From an uncultured Stenotrophomonas sp. (GTDB lineage Bacteria; Pseudomonadota; Gammaproteobacteria; Xanthomonadales; Xanthomonadaceae): a stretch of 64,000 bases of DNA. The position numbers and the translations under genes were made by a program. Positions 8,281 to 18,688 of the stretch are shown here, one piece after another (position 1 is the first letter of the stretch; every line of letters begins with the position of its first letter). Under the pieces are notes generated by a model. It saw nothing but the letters and a program-made list of their open reading frames with translations, did no database searches and was not told where the DNA came from. The DNA is taken from contig NZ_CAJYVQ010000002.1 of the NCBI RefSeq assembly GCF_913778665.1, positions 124,001 to 188,000 of the forward strand, read 5' to 3'.

Positions 8281-8640
8281 ATGAGCACCGAAACCCTCTT
8301 CAGCAAGATCATCCGTCGCGAGATTCCGGCCACCATCGTCTATGAAGACGACGAGGTGCTGGGCTTCAAGGACATCGCGCCGCAGGCGCCGGTGCATGTA
8401 CTGTTCATTCCGAAGAACGAGATCATCCCGACCCTGGATGACCTGCAGCCTTCGCAGGCGCACCTGATCGGCAAGCTGGCGCTGGCCGCGGCCGAGTACG
8501 CGCGCCGCGAAGGCTTCGCGCAGGACGGCTACCGCATCGTGATGAACTGCCGCGAGCATGCCGGGCAGACCGTGTTCCATATCCACATGCACCTGCTGGC
8601 CGGTGGGCAGCTGGGGCATTTCGGGGCACCAGGGCGTTGA
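8281..8640 (+). CDS. HIT-family purine nucleoside phosphoramidase (HinT type)
   Basis: 119-residue histidine-triad protein that hydrolyses the P-N bond of adenosine phosphoramidates in the cytosol. The active-site triad HIHMHLL is at residues 100-106 (His100, 102, 104), with upstream CREHAGQTVFH typical of Hint. Length is standard. It stands alone, starts 81 bp after recR and ends before a strong bidirectional terminator. Confidence 0.93.
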   Translation: MSTETLFSKIIRREIPATIVYEDDEVLGFKDIAPQAPVHVLFIPKNEIIPTLDDLQPSQAHLIGKLALAAAEYARREGFAQDGYRIVMNCREHAGQTVFHIHMHLLAGGQLGHFGAPGR

Positions 8641-8691
8641 GCCCACCCATCCACGCAGGAGCGCTGTAGATCCACGCCATGCGGGGATAAC

Positions 8692-8722
8692 AAAAAAGGC
8701 CGCCCGAGGGCGGCCTTTTCCG
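8692..8722. terminator. Bidirectional terminator
   Basis: AAAAGGCCGCCC (8694-8705), loop GAG, GGCGGCCTTTT (8709-8719), with A and T runs on both sides. It serves the convergent hinT (plus) and Slp lipoprotein (minus) genes. A decayed GTAGATCCACGC palindrome (about 8666-8689) lies just before it. Confidence 0.85.
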
Positions 8723-8742
8723 TCACGCGTGCAGCATGGCGA

Positions 8743-9270
8743 TCACCACCAGCCCCAGCGGCCGTAACCGCCCCAGTAAGGGCCATACGGACCCGGGCCC
8801 CATGGGCCATAGGGGTAGGGCACCACATCGACCTGGCGCTGTTCCGGCCACAGGTAGATCACATCGGCCGACAGCTTCGGCAGGCGGTAGTCGTAGTCGC
8901 CGATGCGGGTGTTCTGGTAGCCGTCGATCTTGCCGATGAAGGTTACGTCGCGACCGGGTTCAAACACCGCCGGGTCGTAGAAGCCGGCGCGGCAGGCAAT
9001 GAATCGGCCGTCGCTGGCGTCGGACGAGGTGGTGTTCGGGCGGCCACTGGCGTTGAGCGGGCGCGAGATCATCTGGAAGCAGGTCTCGCCCTGGCCGGGC
9101 TTCGTTTCGATGATGCGACCGCCCCAACGGACCGGCGTGCCGACCTGCTGGGTGGCGACCGAGTCGCGGGGAGAGACCAGGCTGAACTGTCCCTGCAGCG
9201 GCTTGGGGGCCGTGGCGCAGGCCGACAGGGCCAGCGTGGCCACAGCGGTGAGGAGGAACTTGGTGTTCAT
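8743..9270 (-). CDS. Slp-family outer membrane lipoprotein
   Basis: 175 residues. The signal peptide ends in the lipobox LSAC (MNTKFLLTAVATLALSAC), so it is lipidated. The core matches Slp proteins: VRWGGRIIETKPG, SDGRFIACRAGFYDPAVFEPGRDVTFIGKI, and IGDYDYRLPKLSADVIYLW. The tail is an unusual run of Pro, Tyr, Gly and Trp. ATG 9270 is chosen for the signal peptide; its ATGA overlaps the stop of the upstream transglutaminase gene by 4 bp, implying translational coupling. The role of Slp is poorly known (stationary phase or acid stress in E. coli). Confidence 0.85.
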   Translation of the reverse strand: MNTKFLLTAVATLALSACATAPKPLQGQFSLVSPRDSVATQQVGTPVRWGGRIIETKPGQGETCFQMISRPLNASGRPNTTSSDASDGRFIACRAGFYDPAVFEPGRDVTFIGKIDGYQNTRIGDYDYRLPKLSADVIYLWPEQRQVDVVPYPYGPWGPGPYGPYWGGYGRWGWW

Positions 9271-11219
9271 GGGGAGGCTCCGGAAGTCGGGCGATGCCTG
9301 CGCAGGTCCCGCAATAATGAAGCGAGGTCGGTGCAAGTTCCAGCGTAACGCGCGTCGGCGAAACGCTGGCTGAGTGCGAGCAGCGCAGGATCGGGGCGCC
9401 GGGCATGGACCCGTTGTGCCCACTGCTGCGCGGTTTCATGGGGCGCGCGGCCCAGATCCAGGCGGGCATAGCGCCGGTCCAGGCGGTGCCAGGCGCGCAG
9501 CAGCGGATCGCGCTCGCGTTCGCCACGGGCCAGCAGCCAGGCCATCCACGCCAGCGCCAGCAACGCGGCCGTCACAAAGCCGGCAGCCAGCTGTCCGGGC
9601 CCCAGCTCGTCCAGCCCGAACGGTTTAAGCAGCTGCTGCTGGCGGCGGGCATCGAAGGAAAGGACCAGGTCGTTCCAGCCGCGGCGCAGCCAGTCGCCCA
9701 TCTGGCCCAGCTGCAGCCAGCGCTGCTGCAGCGGGCTGTCGGCGCCTGCGGCCTGCAGGCGGTCGTCGAGTGTGTCCAGGATGCGTTCCGGTGCCACTGC
9801 GGCGGTCGGGTCGACGCGCACCCAGCCGCGCTGCGGCAACCAGACTTCGGCCCAGGCATGGGCGTCCATACGGCGTATCACCCAGTAATCGCCGATGCGG
9901 TTGCGGGTGCCGCCGGCGAAGCCGGTCACCACCCGTGCCGGGATGCCGGCGTTGCGCATCAGCACCACGAACGACGAGCTGAAGTGCTGGCAGAAGCCGG
10001 CCTTGTAGCCGAACAGGAACTCGTCGACCGGGTCACGTCCTGCTGGCGGCGTTTCCAGGGTGTAGGAGAAGTCTTGGCTGATCCACTGCAGCGCGCGGCG
10101 GACGATGGCGGCGTCATCGCTGCCGGCATCCTGCCGCCACTGCCGCGCCAGCTGCGCGGTACGTGGGTTGGAGCCAGCGGGAAGGCGCAGTGTTGCGTGG
10201 CGCAGATAGGGCGGCAGGGTGGCGTCGAAGCGCTGTGGCGGGGCCGAATGCAGGCGCCAGCGGCTGAGCGCGGACAGGGCGCGGTCGCTGCGCAGGCTCA
10301 TGTCAGCGTCGAAGCGGCTGCCTTCCGGCGCCTGGCTGGGCAGGTCCAGCGCGACCAGCAGGCGACGGTCGGTCGGCTCGTAATCGATCTGGTAGTCCCA
10401 GCCGCGCGCGCCGGCGTCGACCACGGCGGTGGGCCGTCGCGCGCTGGCCGGATCGCGGGTCCAGCGTTGGCCATCGAAGTCGGTCAGGACCGGGCCGCGC
10501 CAGTAGCGCTGCGTGGGCTCGGGGACGGCGCCGAAGAACTGCACGCGAAGCGCTGGCGTGTCGTCGGCCATCAGGTCCAGCCACTGCCCCGGCTCCATGC
10601 TGTCGGACAGGCCGGGGCTGCCGACCGCGCGTTCGGGCACGCCCCACAACGGCGTCGCCAGGCGCGGGAACAGCCAGAAGCCAGCCAGTGCCAGTGGCAG
10701 GCCGATCGCCAGCAGGCGGCCGATGCCGCGCAGCTGCCCGCGCCACGGCAAGCGGCCCACGTGCCCTTCATCCTGCGCCAGGCGTTGCAGGGAGAGCAGG
10801 GCGCCGCCGCCGGCCAGCGCGGCGAGCGTGGTGGTCAGCGGGCCCTGATCGAGCAGGAACGCGGCAAACGGCGCGAACAGGGCAAAGCCGAGCAGGCTGC
10901 GCGCATCGCGCAGCGTGCGCAGTTCGCTGGATTTGATCGCCAGCATCGCCGCCAGCAGGGCGCAACCGGTATCGCGGCCGGGCCGCACCATGCCCATCTG
11001 CCAGACGATGGCCGCCAGCATGCCCAGCACCAGCAGCAGGCGCACCGGCATCGGCAGCACGCGTCGCCATGACAGCGCAGCGGTCAGCATCGCGGCGACC
11101 GCGATCACCGCCGCCAGAACCGGCGGCAACTGCAGCAGCAGTGGCAACAGGGCCAGCGCGGCGCAGGCCAGGGTCCAGCTGCGCGTGCTGCGATCGAGGA
11201 GGAGGGCAGGATCAGCCAT
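9267..11219 (-). CDS. TgpA-like membrane transglutaminase (DUF3488 + transglutaminase core)
   Basis: 650 residues. Six hydrophobic segments in the first 190 residues form the DUF3488 membrane part; a periplasmic transglutaminase-like domain follows with the Cys-His-Asp triad in GFCQHFSSS, MDAHAWAEVW and VRVDPT; one more membrane helix (about residues 545-565) precedes a cytoplasmic DUF4129-like tail. In Pseudomonas the equivalent TgpA is needed for viability and probably acts in the envelope. It sits in the common moxR-DUF58-transglutaminase set, overlapping DUF58 by 8 bp and the Slp gene by 4 bp. Confidence 0.92.
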   Translation of the reverse strand: MADPALLLDRSTRSWTLACAALALLPLLLQLPPVLAAVIAVAAMLTAALSWRRVLPMPVRLLLVLGMLAAIVWQMGMVRPGRDTGCALLAAMLAIKSSELRTLRDARSLLGFALFAPFAAFLLDQGPLTTTLAALAGGGALLSLQRLAQDEGHVGRLPWRGQLRGIGRLLAIGLPLALAGFWLFPRLATPLWGVPERAVGSPGLSDSMEPGQWLDLMADDTPALRVQFFGAVPEPTQRYWRGPVLTDFDGQRWTRDPASARRPTAVVDAGARGWDYQIDYEPTDRRLLVALDLPSQAPEGSRFDADMSLRSDRALSALSRWRLHSAPPQRFDATLPPYLRHATLRLPAGSNPRTAQLARQWRQDAGSDDAAIVRRALQWISQDFSYTLETPPAGRDPVDEFLFGYKAGFCQHFSSSFVVLMRNAGIPARVVTGFAGGTRNRIGDYWVIRRMDAHAWAEVWLPQRGWVRVDPTAAVAPERILDTLDDRLQAAGADSPLQQRWLQLGQMGDWLRRGWNDLVLSFDARRQQQLLKPFGLDELGPGQLAAGFVTAALLALAWMAWLLARGERERDPLLRAWHRLDRRYARLDLGRAPHETAQQWAQRVHARRPDPALLALSQRFADARYAGTCTDLASLLRDLRRHRPTSGASP

Positions 11220-12158
11220 GCGGCATCAGCGCCAGCGCGCGCAGGCACAGGTGGTGATGGGACGCTCCCTGGCCGGGGCCGAACGGCGGGTGCGCCGGCA
11301 GCAGCAGGGTGTAGCGCCGCCCTTCGCGCTCGGCCATGTCGACCCAGCGCGCCAGTCGCGCGATGCGGGCTTCGTGGCCGAGCGGCGCCAGCGTGCGCCA
11401 GTCCAGCACCACCTCGATGCCAACCGGCTTTTCATACTCGCGCACCAGCAGGCTGTCGCGCCGCGCCGAATGCTTCCAGGCGATGCTGCGGGGGGCATCG
11501 CCGCTGCGATACGGGCGCAGCTGGTGCAGTTCCTCGCCACTGGCGTGGGCGCGGGTGTGCAGCGGATCGTTGCCGCGCTCGGGCAGCGCGGGCGACTGGG
11601 CTTCGGCGAGTGGATAGACCAGCAACGGTTGTTCCGGCCATATCCACGACCAGGCACGCACCAACCCCAGTGGCTGGGTGGTCGACACGCGGATGCGCGG
11701 CAGTTCCAGCCAGCCACGGTGCTCGGTGAGCAGCGCCAGCTCCACCTCGCCGCGGCCGTGCGCCGGCAGGGACATCCAGGCGTCGCTGTCACCCAGCTGC
11801 AGATGCAGGCCATGGCGGGCACGCGGGTCGTGCAGTGACAGGTCCGCGCGCACGCGCAGGCGTTGGCCGGCCGCAACGGGTTCGGCACTGACCGCATCGA
11901 TCTGCACGCCAGACAGCTGCAGGTGCGCGGCGATGGCGCTGGCAACGCCCGCCGCGGCCAGCAGCAACGCCAGCAGCAGCGCCGGGTTGTTGTTGTAATT
12001 CAATGCGCCCAGCAGCATCGCGGCCAGCAGGGTGGCCACGAACAGTCCGAAGCGGGTCGGCAACACATAGATGCGATGGCGGTCCAGCCGCTGTGGAAGG
12101 GACTCCGGCCGGCGCGGGCGCGCCAGCAGCTGTAGTCGGGCCCAGCGCGACGCCACCC

Positions 12159-12162
<4 letters not shown>
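11212..12162 (-). CDS. DUF58 membrane-associated protein
   Basis: 316 residues with two adjacent transmembrane helices near residues 35-75 (GLFVATLLAAMLLGALNY; ALLLALLLAAAGVASAIAAHL) and the DUF58 motif RPYRSGDAPRSIAWKHSARRDSLLVREY at about residues 215-245. DUF58 proteins have a von Willebrand-like fold and work with MoxR ATPases. It overlaps moxR and the transglutaminase gene by a few bases on each side. Confidence 0.92.
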
Positions 12163-13112
<950 letters not shown>

Positions 13113-13154
13113 GATCGTCTCAGATCTGGAATCCATTCGATTATCCATAGAGCA

Positions 13155-14990
13155 ATGCAAGGCGAACAGCGCGCACGAACGATTTTTCTCTGGTTATGGA
13201 CGCTGGTCACAGCGGCCAAGCTGGTGGTGGCCGCGCGCCTGCCGTTGTTTGTCGACGAGGCCTTCTACTGGCAGGAAGGCCAGCATCTGGCCGCCGCCTA
13301 TTCCGATCTGCCCGGGCTGACCGCCTGGCTGGCGCGGTTGGGTGTGGAGATCGGTGGCCATCACGTGCTCGCGCTGCGCCTGCCGTTCCTGGCCATCGGT
13401 GCGCTGCTGCCGCTGCTGGTGGCGCGTACTGCCACACGCTGGTTCGGCAATGTGGCGGGGTGGCAGGCGGGCAGCCTGACGTTGTTGATGCCGCTGTCGG
13501 CCACCCTGGGCCTGCTGGCGGTGCCGGATGTACCGATGGCGCTGGCAGCGGTGATCTGCCTGCATGCCGGTGCGCGGCTGCTGCACAACGTCGAGGCATC
13601 GTCGGCGATGAAGCTGGCGCTGGGCCTGGCGATCGGCGCCCTCAGCCACTATCGCTTCATCGGTGTGATCGGTGTCGGGTTCATCGCGCTGCTGGCGTTG
13701 CCGCAGGGGCGACGCATGCTCGCCGATCCGCGCGTATGGGTCGCGTTGGCGGTGGGCGTGCTGGCCTGGCTGCCTTTGCTGGCCTGGAACGCGGACAACC
13801 ACGATGCCGGGCTGAAGTTCCAGGTGGTCGAGCGCCATCCGTGGACGTTCGAGTGGAACGGGCTGTGGTTCCTGGTGATCCAGCCGATGCTGGTCACGCC
13901 CATCCTGTGCATGGCGATGTGGAAAGTGGCGCTGGCCGGTACCCGCAGTGGTGGCGGCGCGCGCGTGCAGTGGCGTTACTTCGGCCTGGTGGGGGGCGTG
14001 TCGACGCTGGGCATCTTCCTGCTCGGCTTCTTCACCGACGTCGAGCGCATCAGTTTCCATTGGCCGCTGCCGGGCTACCTCGCCCTGCTGGTCGCGGTGC
14101 CGGTAGTGCTCAATGGCTGGCCGCGCTGGCTGCGCCGCACCGGTTGGTGGCTGGCCGGTGCCGGCATGGTGCTGGCCTTCGGCTACTACCTGATGGCGTC
14201 CACGCCTGCGCTGCGTGAGCAGCTGGCGGGCAGCAAGTACTATCCGCGCAACTTCGCCGGCTGGCAGCCGCTGGCGGCGGCCGTGCGCGAAGAACTGCAA
14301 CAGATGCCGGCCGGCACGCGGGTGTTGGCGGGCAACTTCAAGGTGGGTGCCGAACTCGGTTTCCAGCTCGGCAACGGCGATATGGAGGTGCTGCCGCACC
14401 CGCTCAACGACAAGCACGGGCGCACCGCGCAGCTGGCGCAGTGGGCGCTGCTGCACGACGGCGAGCGCACGGCACCGATGCTGCTGGTGCTGTCACCCAG
14501 CGACCAGCGTTATCGCGATCTGCTCGCGCGCTACCACGCCATCTGCGAACAGGTCGGCCCCCTGCCGGCGCCACGGGTGGTCAGCAGTGATCATGGTTTC
14601 CAGCGGTTCCTGCTGTTCCGCCTGCCGGCGCAGCGCGCGTCGGGGTCCTGCGTGACGCCGGCGATGGCCTGGCTGGATACGCCGTCCAATGGCGAGCAGG
14701 TGTCCGGCACGCTCGCCATCAAGGGGTGGGCGTTCAAGGACGGCGTTGGCCTGGCCCGTGTGGAGGTGCTGGTCGATGGGCGTTCGATCGGTGATGCGCG
14801 CTATGGGCGTGCATTCGATGTGCGCCAGACCTGGCCGGACAGCACCGACCCGCAGCACCCGGCGGTGGGCTTCGATGCGTCGCTGGACACGACCACGCTG
14901 GCGCCGGGGCGGCATTGGCTGGGCCTGCGCCTGCATGGGCGCGATGGCAGCGTGGAATCGTGGCAGGAGCAGCCGTTCGAGGTTCGTTGA
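13155..14990 (+). CDS. GT39-type membrane glycosyltransferase with C-terminal Ig-like domain
   Basis: 611 residues. The N-terminal 380 hold about ten membrane helices of the PMT/ArnT (GT-C) fold; the acidic DEAFYWQEGQHLA motif after the first helix carries the catalytic Asp-Glu pair expected in polyprenyl-phosphate-sugar transferases. A periplasmic part follows, and the last 110 residues (WLDTPSNGEQVSGTLAIKGW onward) form a beta-sandwich Ig-like domain such as is found in some bacterial GT39 proteins. The acceptor is unknown (lipid A, another glycan or protein). Divergent from moxR. Confidence 0.85.
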   Translation: MQGEQRARTIFLWLWTLVTAAKLVVAARLPLFVDEAFYWQEGQHLAAAYSDLPGLTAWLARLGVEIGGHHVLALRLPFLAIGALLPLLVARTATRWFGNVAGWQAGSLTLLMPLSATLGLLAVPDVPMALAAVICLHAGARLLHNVEASSAMKLALGLAIGALSHYRFIGVIGVGFIALLALPQGRRMLADPRVWVALAVGVLAWLPLLAWNADNHDAGLKFQVVERHPWTFEWNGLWFLVIQPMLVTPILCMAMWKVALAGTRSGGGARVQWRYFGLVGGVSTLGIFLLGFFTDVERISFHWPLPGYLALLVAVPVVLNGWPRWLRRTGWWLAGAGMVLAFGYYLMASTPALREQLAGSKYYPRNFAGWQPLAAAVREELQQMPAGTRVLAGNFKVGAELGFQLGNGDMEVLPHPLNDKHGRTAQLAQWALLHDGERTAPMLLVLSPSDQRYRDLLARYHAICEQVGPLPAPRVVSSDHGFQRFLLFRLPAQRASGSCVTPAMAWLDTPSNGEQVSGTLAIKGWAFKDGVGLARVEVLVDGRSIGDARYGRAFDVRQTWPDSTDPQHPAVGFDASLDTTTLAPGRHWLGLRLHGRDGSVESWQEQPFEVR

Positions 14991-15001
14991 GGCTTCTGCT
15001 T

Positions 15002-15032
15002 CTGTAGAGTCGAGCATGGCTCGACTCTACAG
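15002..15032. repeat. SMAG-type palindrome
   Basis: 14-bp perfect stem CTGTAGAGTCGAGC/GCTCGACTCTACAG with loop ATG and the GTAG head. It fills the gap between two convergent genes (glycosyltransferase and maf) and could terminate both. Confidence 0.8.
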
Positions 15033-15033
15033 T

Positions 15034-15603
15034 TCAGGGCACCGCGAACCCTGCCTGGCGCAGCAGCCCGCACATTGCGATCAACGGCAGGCCGATCAGC
15101 GCGGTCGGGTCGCGGGTGTCGATCGCTTCGAACAGGCTGATGCCCAGGCCTTCGCACTTGAAGCTGCCAGCACAATCCAGCGGTTGCTCGGCGGCCACGT
15201 AGCGGGCGATCTCCTCTTGGCCCAGCGCGCGGAAACGAACTTCGGTCAGATCCACGGCGCTGAGCGATTCTCCATCACGGGCGAGACTGATGGCGGTATG
15301 GAAGCGCACCGTCTGGCCGGACATCGCCGCCAGCTGAGCGCAGGCGGCCTCGACCGTGCCCGGCTTGCCCAGTGGCTGCCCGTTCAGGTCGGCGACCTGG
15401 TCGGAGCCGATCACCCAGGCGCCCGGGCAGCGGGCCGCCACCTCGGCGGCCTTGGCCGCGGCCAGCCGCTTGGCCAGCACCAGCGGCGTCTCAGCATTCA
15501 AGGGGGTTTCATCCACCTCCGGGCGCGCGCAGTCGAAGGGCAGACCCAGCCGCTGCAGCAGCTCGCGGCGGTAGCGGGAGGTGGAGGCCAGGACCAGTGA
15601 CAT
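15034..15603 (-). CDS. maf: Maf-family nucleotide pyrophosphatase (YceF type)
   Basis: 189 residues. Start MSLVLASTSRYRRELLQRLG and the PEVDET motif are the Maf signature; VIGSDQVADLNGQPLGKPG holds the catalytic Asp and Lys. The family hydrolyses non-canonical NTPs to monophosphates; its neighbourhood beside yceD-rpmF and the Val-Ala after GSDQ suggest the YceF (7-methyl-GTP) subgroup. Divergent from yceD. Confidence 0.93.
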   Translation of the reverse strand: MSLVLASTSRYRRELLQRLGLPFDCARPEVDETPLNAETPLVLAKRLAAAKAAEVAARCPGAWVIGSDQVADLNGQPLGKPGTVEAACAQLAAMSGQTVRFHTAISLARDGESLSAVDLTEVRFRALGQEEIARYVAAEQPLDCAGSFKCEGLGISLFEAIDTRDPTALIGLPLIAMCGLLRQAGFAVP

Positions 15604-15716
15604 GCGATAATTCCGGGGCAGGGGGCGGCAGTCTGGCCCGTGCGCGGCGCCAGCGGCAAGTCGTGTATGGCGGGCATTTGACAGCCGCCGCCCCGATCCT
15701 TAGTATTCAGCGGCTT

Positions 15717-16226
15717 ATGTCCGCGAACGTGCCCGAATCGCTGGATGCTTGGCGGATGGTCGTAGCGCGCAGGCGCTTCGACGGCCAGGTCTCCCTGGCT
15801 GAATTGACCCGCCTGCAGGGGCTGGTCGCAGATACCGACGGCGAGTGTTCCTACTCGCTTGAATTCGGTCGCGACGAAGTCCTGCGGGTATCCTATGTGG
15901 AACTGACCATCGACACCGCGTTGCCGCTGACCTGTCAGCGCAGCATGCAGCGATTCCTGTTGCCGGTGAAGATGACCCAGAGGCTTGGCCTGATCCGCGA
16001 CGAGGACGAGGAATCGTCCCTGCCGGAGGAATACGAGGCGTTGCTGGTGCCGGAAGATGGCCAGCTGAAGCCGCTGGATCTGGTCGAGGACGAATTGGTG
16101 CTGGCGGTACCGGTGGTACCGCTGTCGCCCGACGGTGAAGCAGTCGACAAGGACTGGGCACCGAGCGAAGAAGAAACGAAGAAGGCCAACCCGTTCGCGG
16201 CATTGGCGGCATTGAAGAAACAATAG
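15717..16226 (+). CDS. yceD: YceD/DUF177 protein
   Basis: 169 residues from ATG 15717. Carries the DUF177 pattern [24 protein letters not shown] in the middle and a very acidic C-terminal half. The family is almost always next to rpmF and is thought to help 23S rRNA accumulation or ribosome assembly. It is followed after 107 bp by rpmF. Confidence 0.92.
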   Translation: MSANVPESLDAWRMVVARRRFDGQVSLAELTRLQGLVADTDGECSYSLEFGRDEVLRVSYVELTIDTALPLTCQRSMQRFLLPVKMTQRLGLIRDEDEESSLPEEYEALLVPEDGQLKPLDLVEDELVLAVPVVPLSPDGEAVDKDWAPSEEETKKANPFAALAALKKQ

Positions 16227-16333
16227 CAGCCGGATTGTCGTCGGCGGCTGCGGCGAAAGCGAAAGTGTGCTGGGCGCTGGCGTCCTGCGCGACGATACGA
16301 CGAAGCAAAACGAACCGAGTTTGGAGCAATCCC

Positions 16334-16528
16334 ATGGCTGTGCAGAAATCCCGTGTTACCCCGTCCCGCCGCGGCCAGCGCCGTTCGCATGACGCCCTGA
16401 GCGCCAAGCAGCTGTCGACCGACCCGACCACCGGTGAAGTGCATCTGCGTCACCACATCACTGCCGATGGTTTCTACCGCGGCAAGAAGGTCATCCAGAC
16501 CAAGACCTCGGCCGTCGAAGAAGATTGA
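16334..16528 (+). CDS. rpmF: 50S ribosomal protein L32
   Basis: 64 residues beginning [20 protein letters not shown], the L32 hallmark. No zinc-binding cysteines are present, as in other gammaproteobacterial L32. Followed directly by a strong terminator, so the downstream fab genes need read-through or their own promoter. Confidence 0.97.
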   Translation: MAVQKSRVTPSRRGQRRSHDALSAKQLSTDPTTGEVHLRHHITADGFYRGKKVIQTKTSAVEED

Positions 16529-16537
16529 TGTGCCGGG

Positions 16538-16573
16538 AAGGCCGCTGCCTTTGGGCAGCGGCCTTTGCCTTCT
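16538..16573 (+). terminator. Terminator after rpmF
   Basis: GGCCGCTGCC (16540-16549), loop TTTG, GGCAGCGGCC (16554-16563), then TTTGCCTTCTTT. A strong intrinsic terminator that can cut off or reduce transcription into fabH. Confidence 0.85.
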
Positions 16574-16616
16574 TTCCCGGGCGTGCCGGTGATCGGCGGC
16601 CCGCGCAACAGGAAAC

Positions 16617-17597
16617 ATGATGAGCAAGCGGATCTATTCGAGGATCGCGGGCACCGGTAGCTATTTGCCGGAAAAAGTCCTGACCAACGCCGACCTGGAA
16701 AAAATGGTCGAAACCTCGGATGAGTGGATCCAGTCGCGCACCGGAATTCGTGAGCGGCACATCGCGGCCGAAGGCGAAACCACCAGCGACCTCGGTTACC
16801 AGGCCGCGATGCGCGCACTTGAAGCGGCCGGTATCGACGCTTCGCAGCTCGACATGATCGTGGTCGGCACGACCACCCCTGACCTCATTTTCCCCTCCAC
16901 CGCGTGCCTGATCCAGGCCAAGCTCGGTGTGGCGGGGTGCCCGGCCTTTGACGTCAACGCCGCCTGTTCAGGCTTCGTGTTCGCGTTGGGCGTGGCCGAC
17001 AAGTTCATCCGTTCCGGCGACTGCAAGCACGTGCTGGTGATCGGCACCGAAACGCTGACCCGCATGGTCGATTGGAACGATCGCACCACCTGCGTGCTGT
17101 TCGGCGATGGCGCCGGCGCCGTGGTGCTCAAGGCCGACGAAGAGACCGGCATCCTCAGCACCCATCTGCATGCCGATGGCAGCAAGAAGGAACTGCTGTG
17201 GAACCCGGTGGGCGTCTCGACCGGCTTCAAGGATGGCGCCAACGGTGGCGGCACCATCAACATGAAGGGCAACGACGTGTTCAAGTACGCCGTCAAGGCG
17301 CTGGACTCGGTCGTGGACGAGACCCTGGCCGCCAATGGCCTGGACAAGTCCGACCTGGATTGGCTGATTCCGCACCAGGCCAACCTGCGCATCATCGAAG
17401 CTACTGCCAAGCGCCTGGAGATGTCGATGGACCAAGTGGTGGTCACCGTGGACAAGCACGGCAACACCTCCTCCGGCTCGGTGCCGCTGGCGCTGGATGC
17501 CGCGGTGCGTTCGGGCAGGGTCGAGCGCGGCCAGCTGTTGCTGCTGGAAGCGTTCGGCGGCGGCTTCACGTGGGGTTCGGCCCTGCTGCGTTATTGA
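16617..17597 (+). CDS. fabH: 3-oxoacyl-[ACP] synthase III
   Basis: 326 residues. Starts the fatty acid cycle by condensing acetyl-CoA with malonyl-ACP. Catalytic Cys117 in [10 protein letters not shown], His in PHQANLRI and Asn in KHGNTSSGS are all present, as is the TSDEWI...RTGIRERH signature. Two ATG codons stand in a row at 16617 and 16620; AGGA precedes. In many gammaproteobacteria plsX lies between rpmF and fabH; it is absent here, as seems usual in this family. Confidence 0.96.
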   Translation: MMSKRIYSRIAGTGSYLPEKVLTNADLEKMVETSDEWIQSRTGIRERHIAAEGETTSDLGYQAAMRALEAAGIDASQLDMIVVGTTTPDLIFPSTACLIQAKLGVAGCPAFDVNAACSGFVFALGVADKFIRSGDCKHVLVIGTETLTRMVDWNDRTTCVLFGDGAGAVVLKADEETGILSTHLHADGSKKELLWNPVGVSTGFKDGANGGGTINMKGNDVFKYAVKALDSVVDETLAANGLDKSDLDWLIPHQANLRIIEATAKRLEMSMDQVVVTVDKHGNTSSGSVPLALDAAVRSGRVERGQLLLLEAFGGGFTWGSALLRY

Positions 17598-17627
17598 TAA
17601 CGCAAGTTACGACAATGTGAAGCTTGT

Positions 17628-17654
17628 CGTTACGGCCCCTCTGGGGCCGTAACG
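17628..17654 (+). other. 12-bp hairpin between fabH and the kinase-like gene
   Basis: CGTTACGGCCCC (17628-17639) and GGGGCCGTAACG (17643-17654), loop TCT. No T run follows, and an AGGAG (17662-17666) for the next gene stands just after. It may stabilise the fabH mRNA end or attenuate. Confidence 0.6.
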
Positions 17655-17674
17655 CGTTTATAGGAGTACCTGTC

Positions 17675-18457
17675 ATGGTTGAGCCCATCGTCATTGAAGG
17701 GCAGCGCGCCTGGCTGAAGCAGTACGGCAAGGGAAGCCGCGCACTGGCCCTGGGCCTGCTCAATTTTGTTGCCCGCCGATTCCATCTGGACGCGCTGCGC
17801 CCGCCACCGCACCGCGGTGGTGATGCCGCCCGTGAAACCGAAGCCCGTCGGCTGGGAGAGCTGCAGGCGCAGGGCGTGAACGTGCCCGACGTGCTCGGCA
17901 GCGGCCATGCCGCGCTGGTGATCGGCGACAACGGCAGTTCATTCAATACCTGCCTGCGTGAGGCCGATGATGCTGGCCGCGACCGGCTGGTGATGGCCGC
18001 GATGCGGGCCATTGCCGAAGCGCACGCGCACGGGGCCTATTTCGGCCAGCCGCTGCCGCGCAACCTTACCTGGGACGGGCAGAAGGTGGGCTTCATCGAC
18101 TTCGAGGAAGATCCGCTGGAAGTGATGGATCTGGCTGAAGCGCAGGCCCGCGACTGGCTGATGTTCGGCTACGGGGTGGCCAAGTACTACGCCGACCGCC
18201 CCGAGCAGCTGCAGGCGATGATGGCCGAGGCAATGGTCGACGCCCAGGCGCCGGTGCGCGAACACGTGCACGCGGTCAGTGGCCGCCTGCGCAGCCTGGC
18301 ACGGGTGTGCATGAAGCTGGGCCGTTCAGCGCGCGCGCTGGCCCATTCAATCTTCATCACCCACGGCGCCAGCACCGCGGGTGTGCTGATGCTGGTAGGC
18401 CTGTGCGTGGATTTCCTTGCCGACGGCGACCTGGACGTGCTGCAGCTGTTCTGCTGA
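17675..18457 (+). CDS. Protein-kinase-like (LPS/Kdo kinase type) protein
   Basis: 260 residues from ATG 17675, with AGGAG 9 bases before. The central segment HAHGAYFGQPLPRNLTW, then VGFIDFEED, fits the catalytic and metal-binding loops of the protein-kinase-like fold used by WaaP/KdkA sugar kinases and Bud32-like proteins (an Asn at NLTW and the Asp of IDFE). The usual catalytic HxD aspartate is not obvious: the equivalent place reads HGAYFG. Two hydrophobic stretches near the C-terminus suggest membrane contact. It sits inside the fab cluster, so a lipid or LPS substrate is plausible but unproven. Confidence 0.65.
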   Translation: MVEPIVIEGQRAWLKQYGKGSRALALGLLNFVARRFHLDALRPPPHRGGDAARETEARRLGELQAQGVNVPDVLGSGHAALVIGDNGSSFNTCLREADDAGRDRLVMAAMRAIAEAHAHGAYFGQPLPRNLTWDGQKVGFIDFEEDPLEVMDLAEAQARDWLMFGYGVAKYYADRPEQLQAMMAEAMVDAQAPVREHVHAVSGRLRSLARVCMKLGRSARALAHSIFITHGASTAGVLMLVGLCVDFLADGDLDVLQLFC

Positions 18458-18538
18458 TGGCGGGTTCGCGCTGCGCTGGAGTCGTCTGTGAGTCGACTTC
18501 CGCGCGCAGCGCGGGTTTTCAGTGGCTGATCGAAGGGC

Positions 18539-18557
18539 AGTCGACTAACCGTCGACT
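18539..18557. repeat. Short palindrome before fabD
   Basis: AGTCGAC (18539-18545), TAACC, GTCGACT (18551-18557) in the 231-bp gap ahead of fabD. A further AGTCGAC half stands at 18491. They look like a decayed repeat of the REP type; I see no other feature in the gap. Confidence 0.4.
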
Positions 18558-18688
18558 CTGCCTGGCCGGGGAGGATGCCGGGTTGTCCCGCGGCCGCGCT
18601 CCATACGCCTGCATACGCGCACGTACAGACGACACAGCGGATTCGCCCTTATCATGGCCCGCTTCGATTGCAACAAGCGGATGACCGC

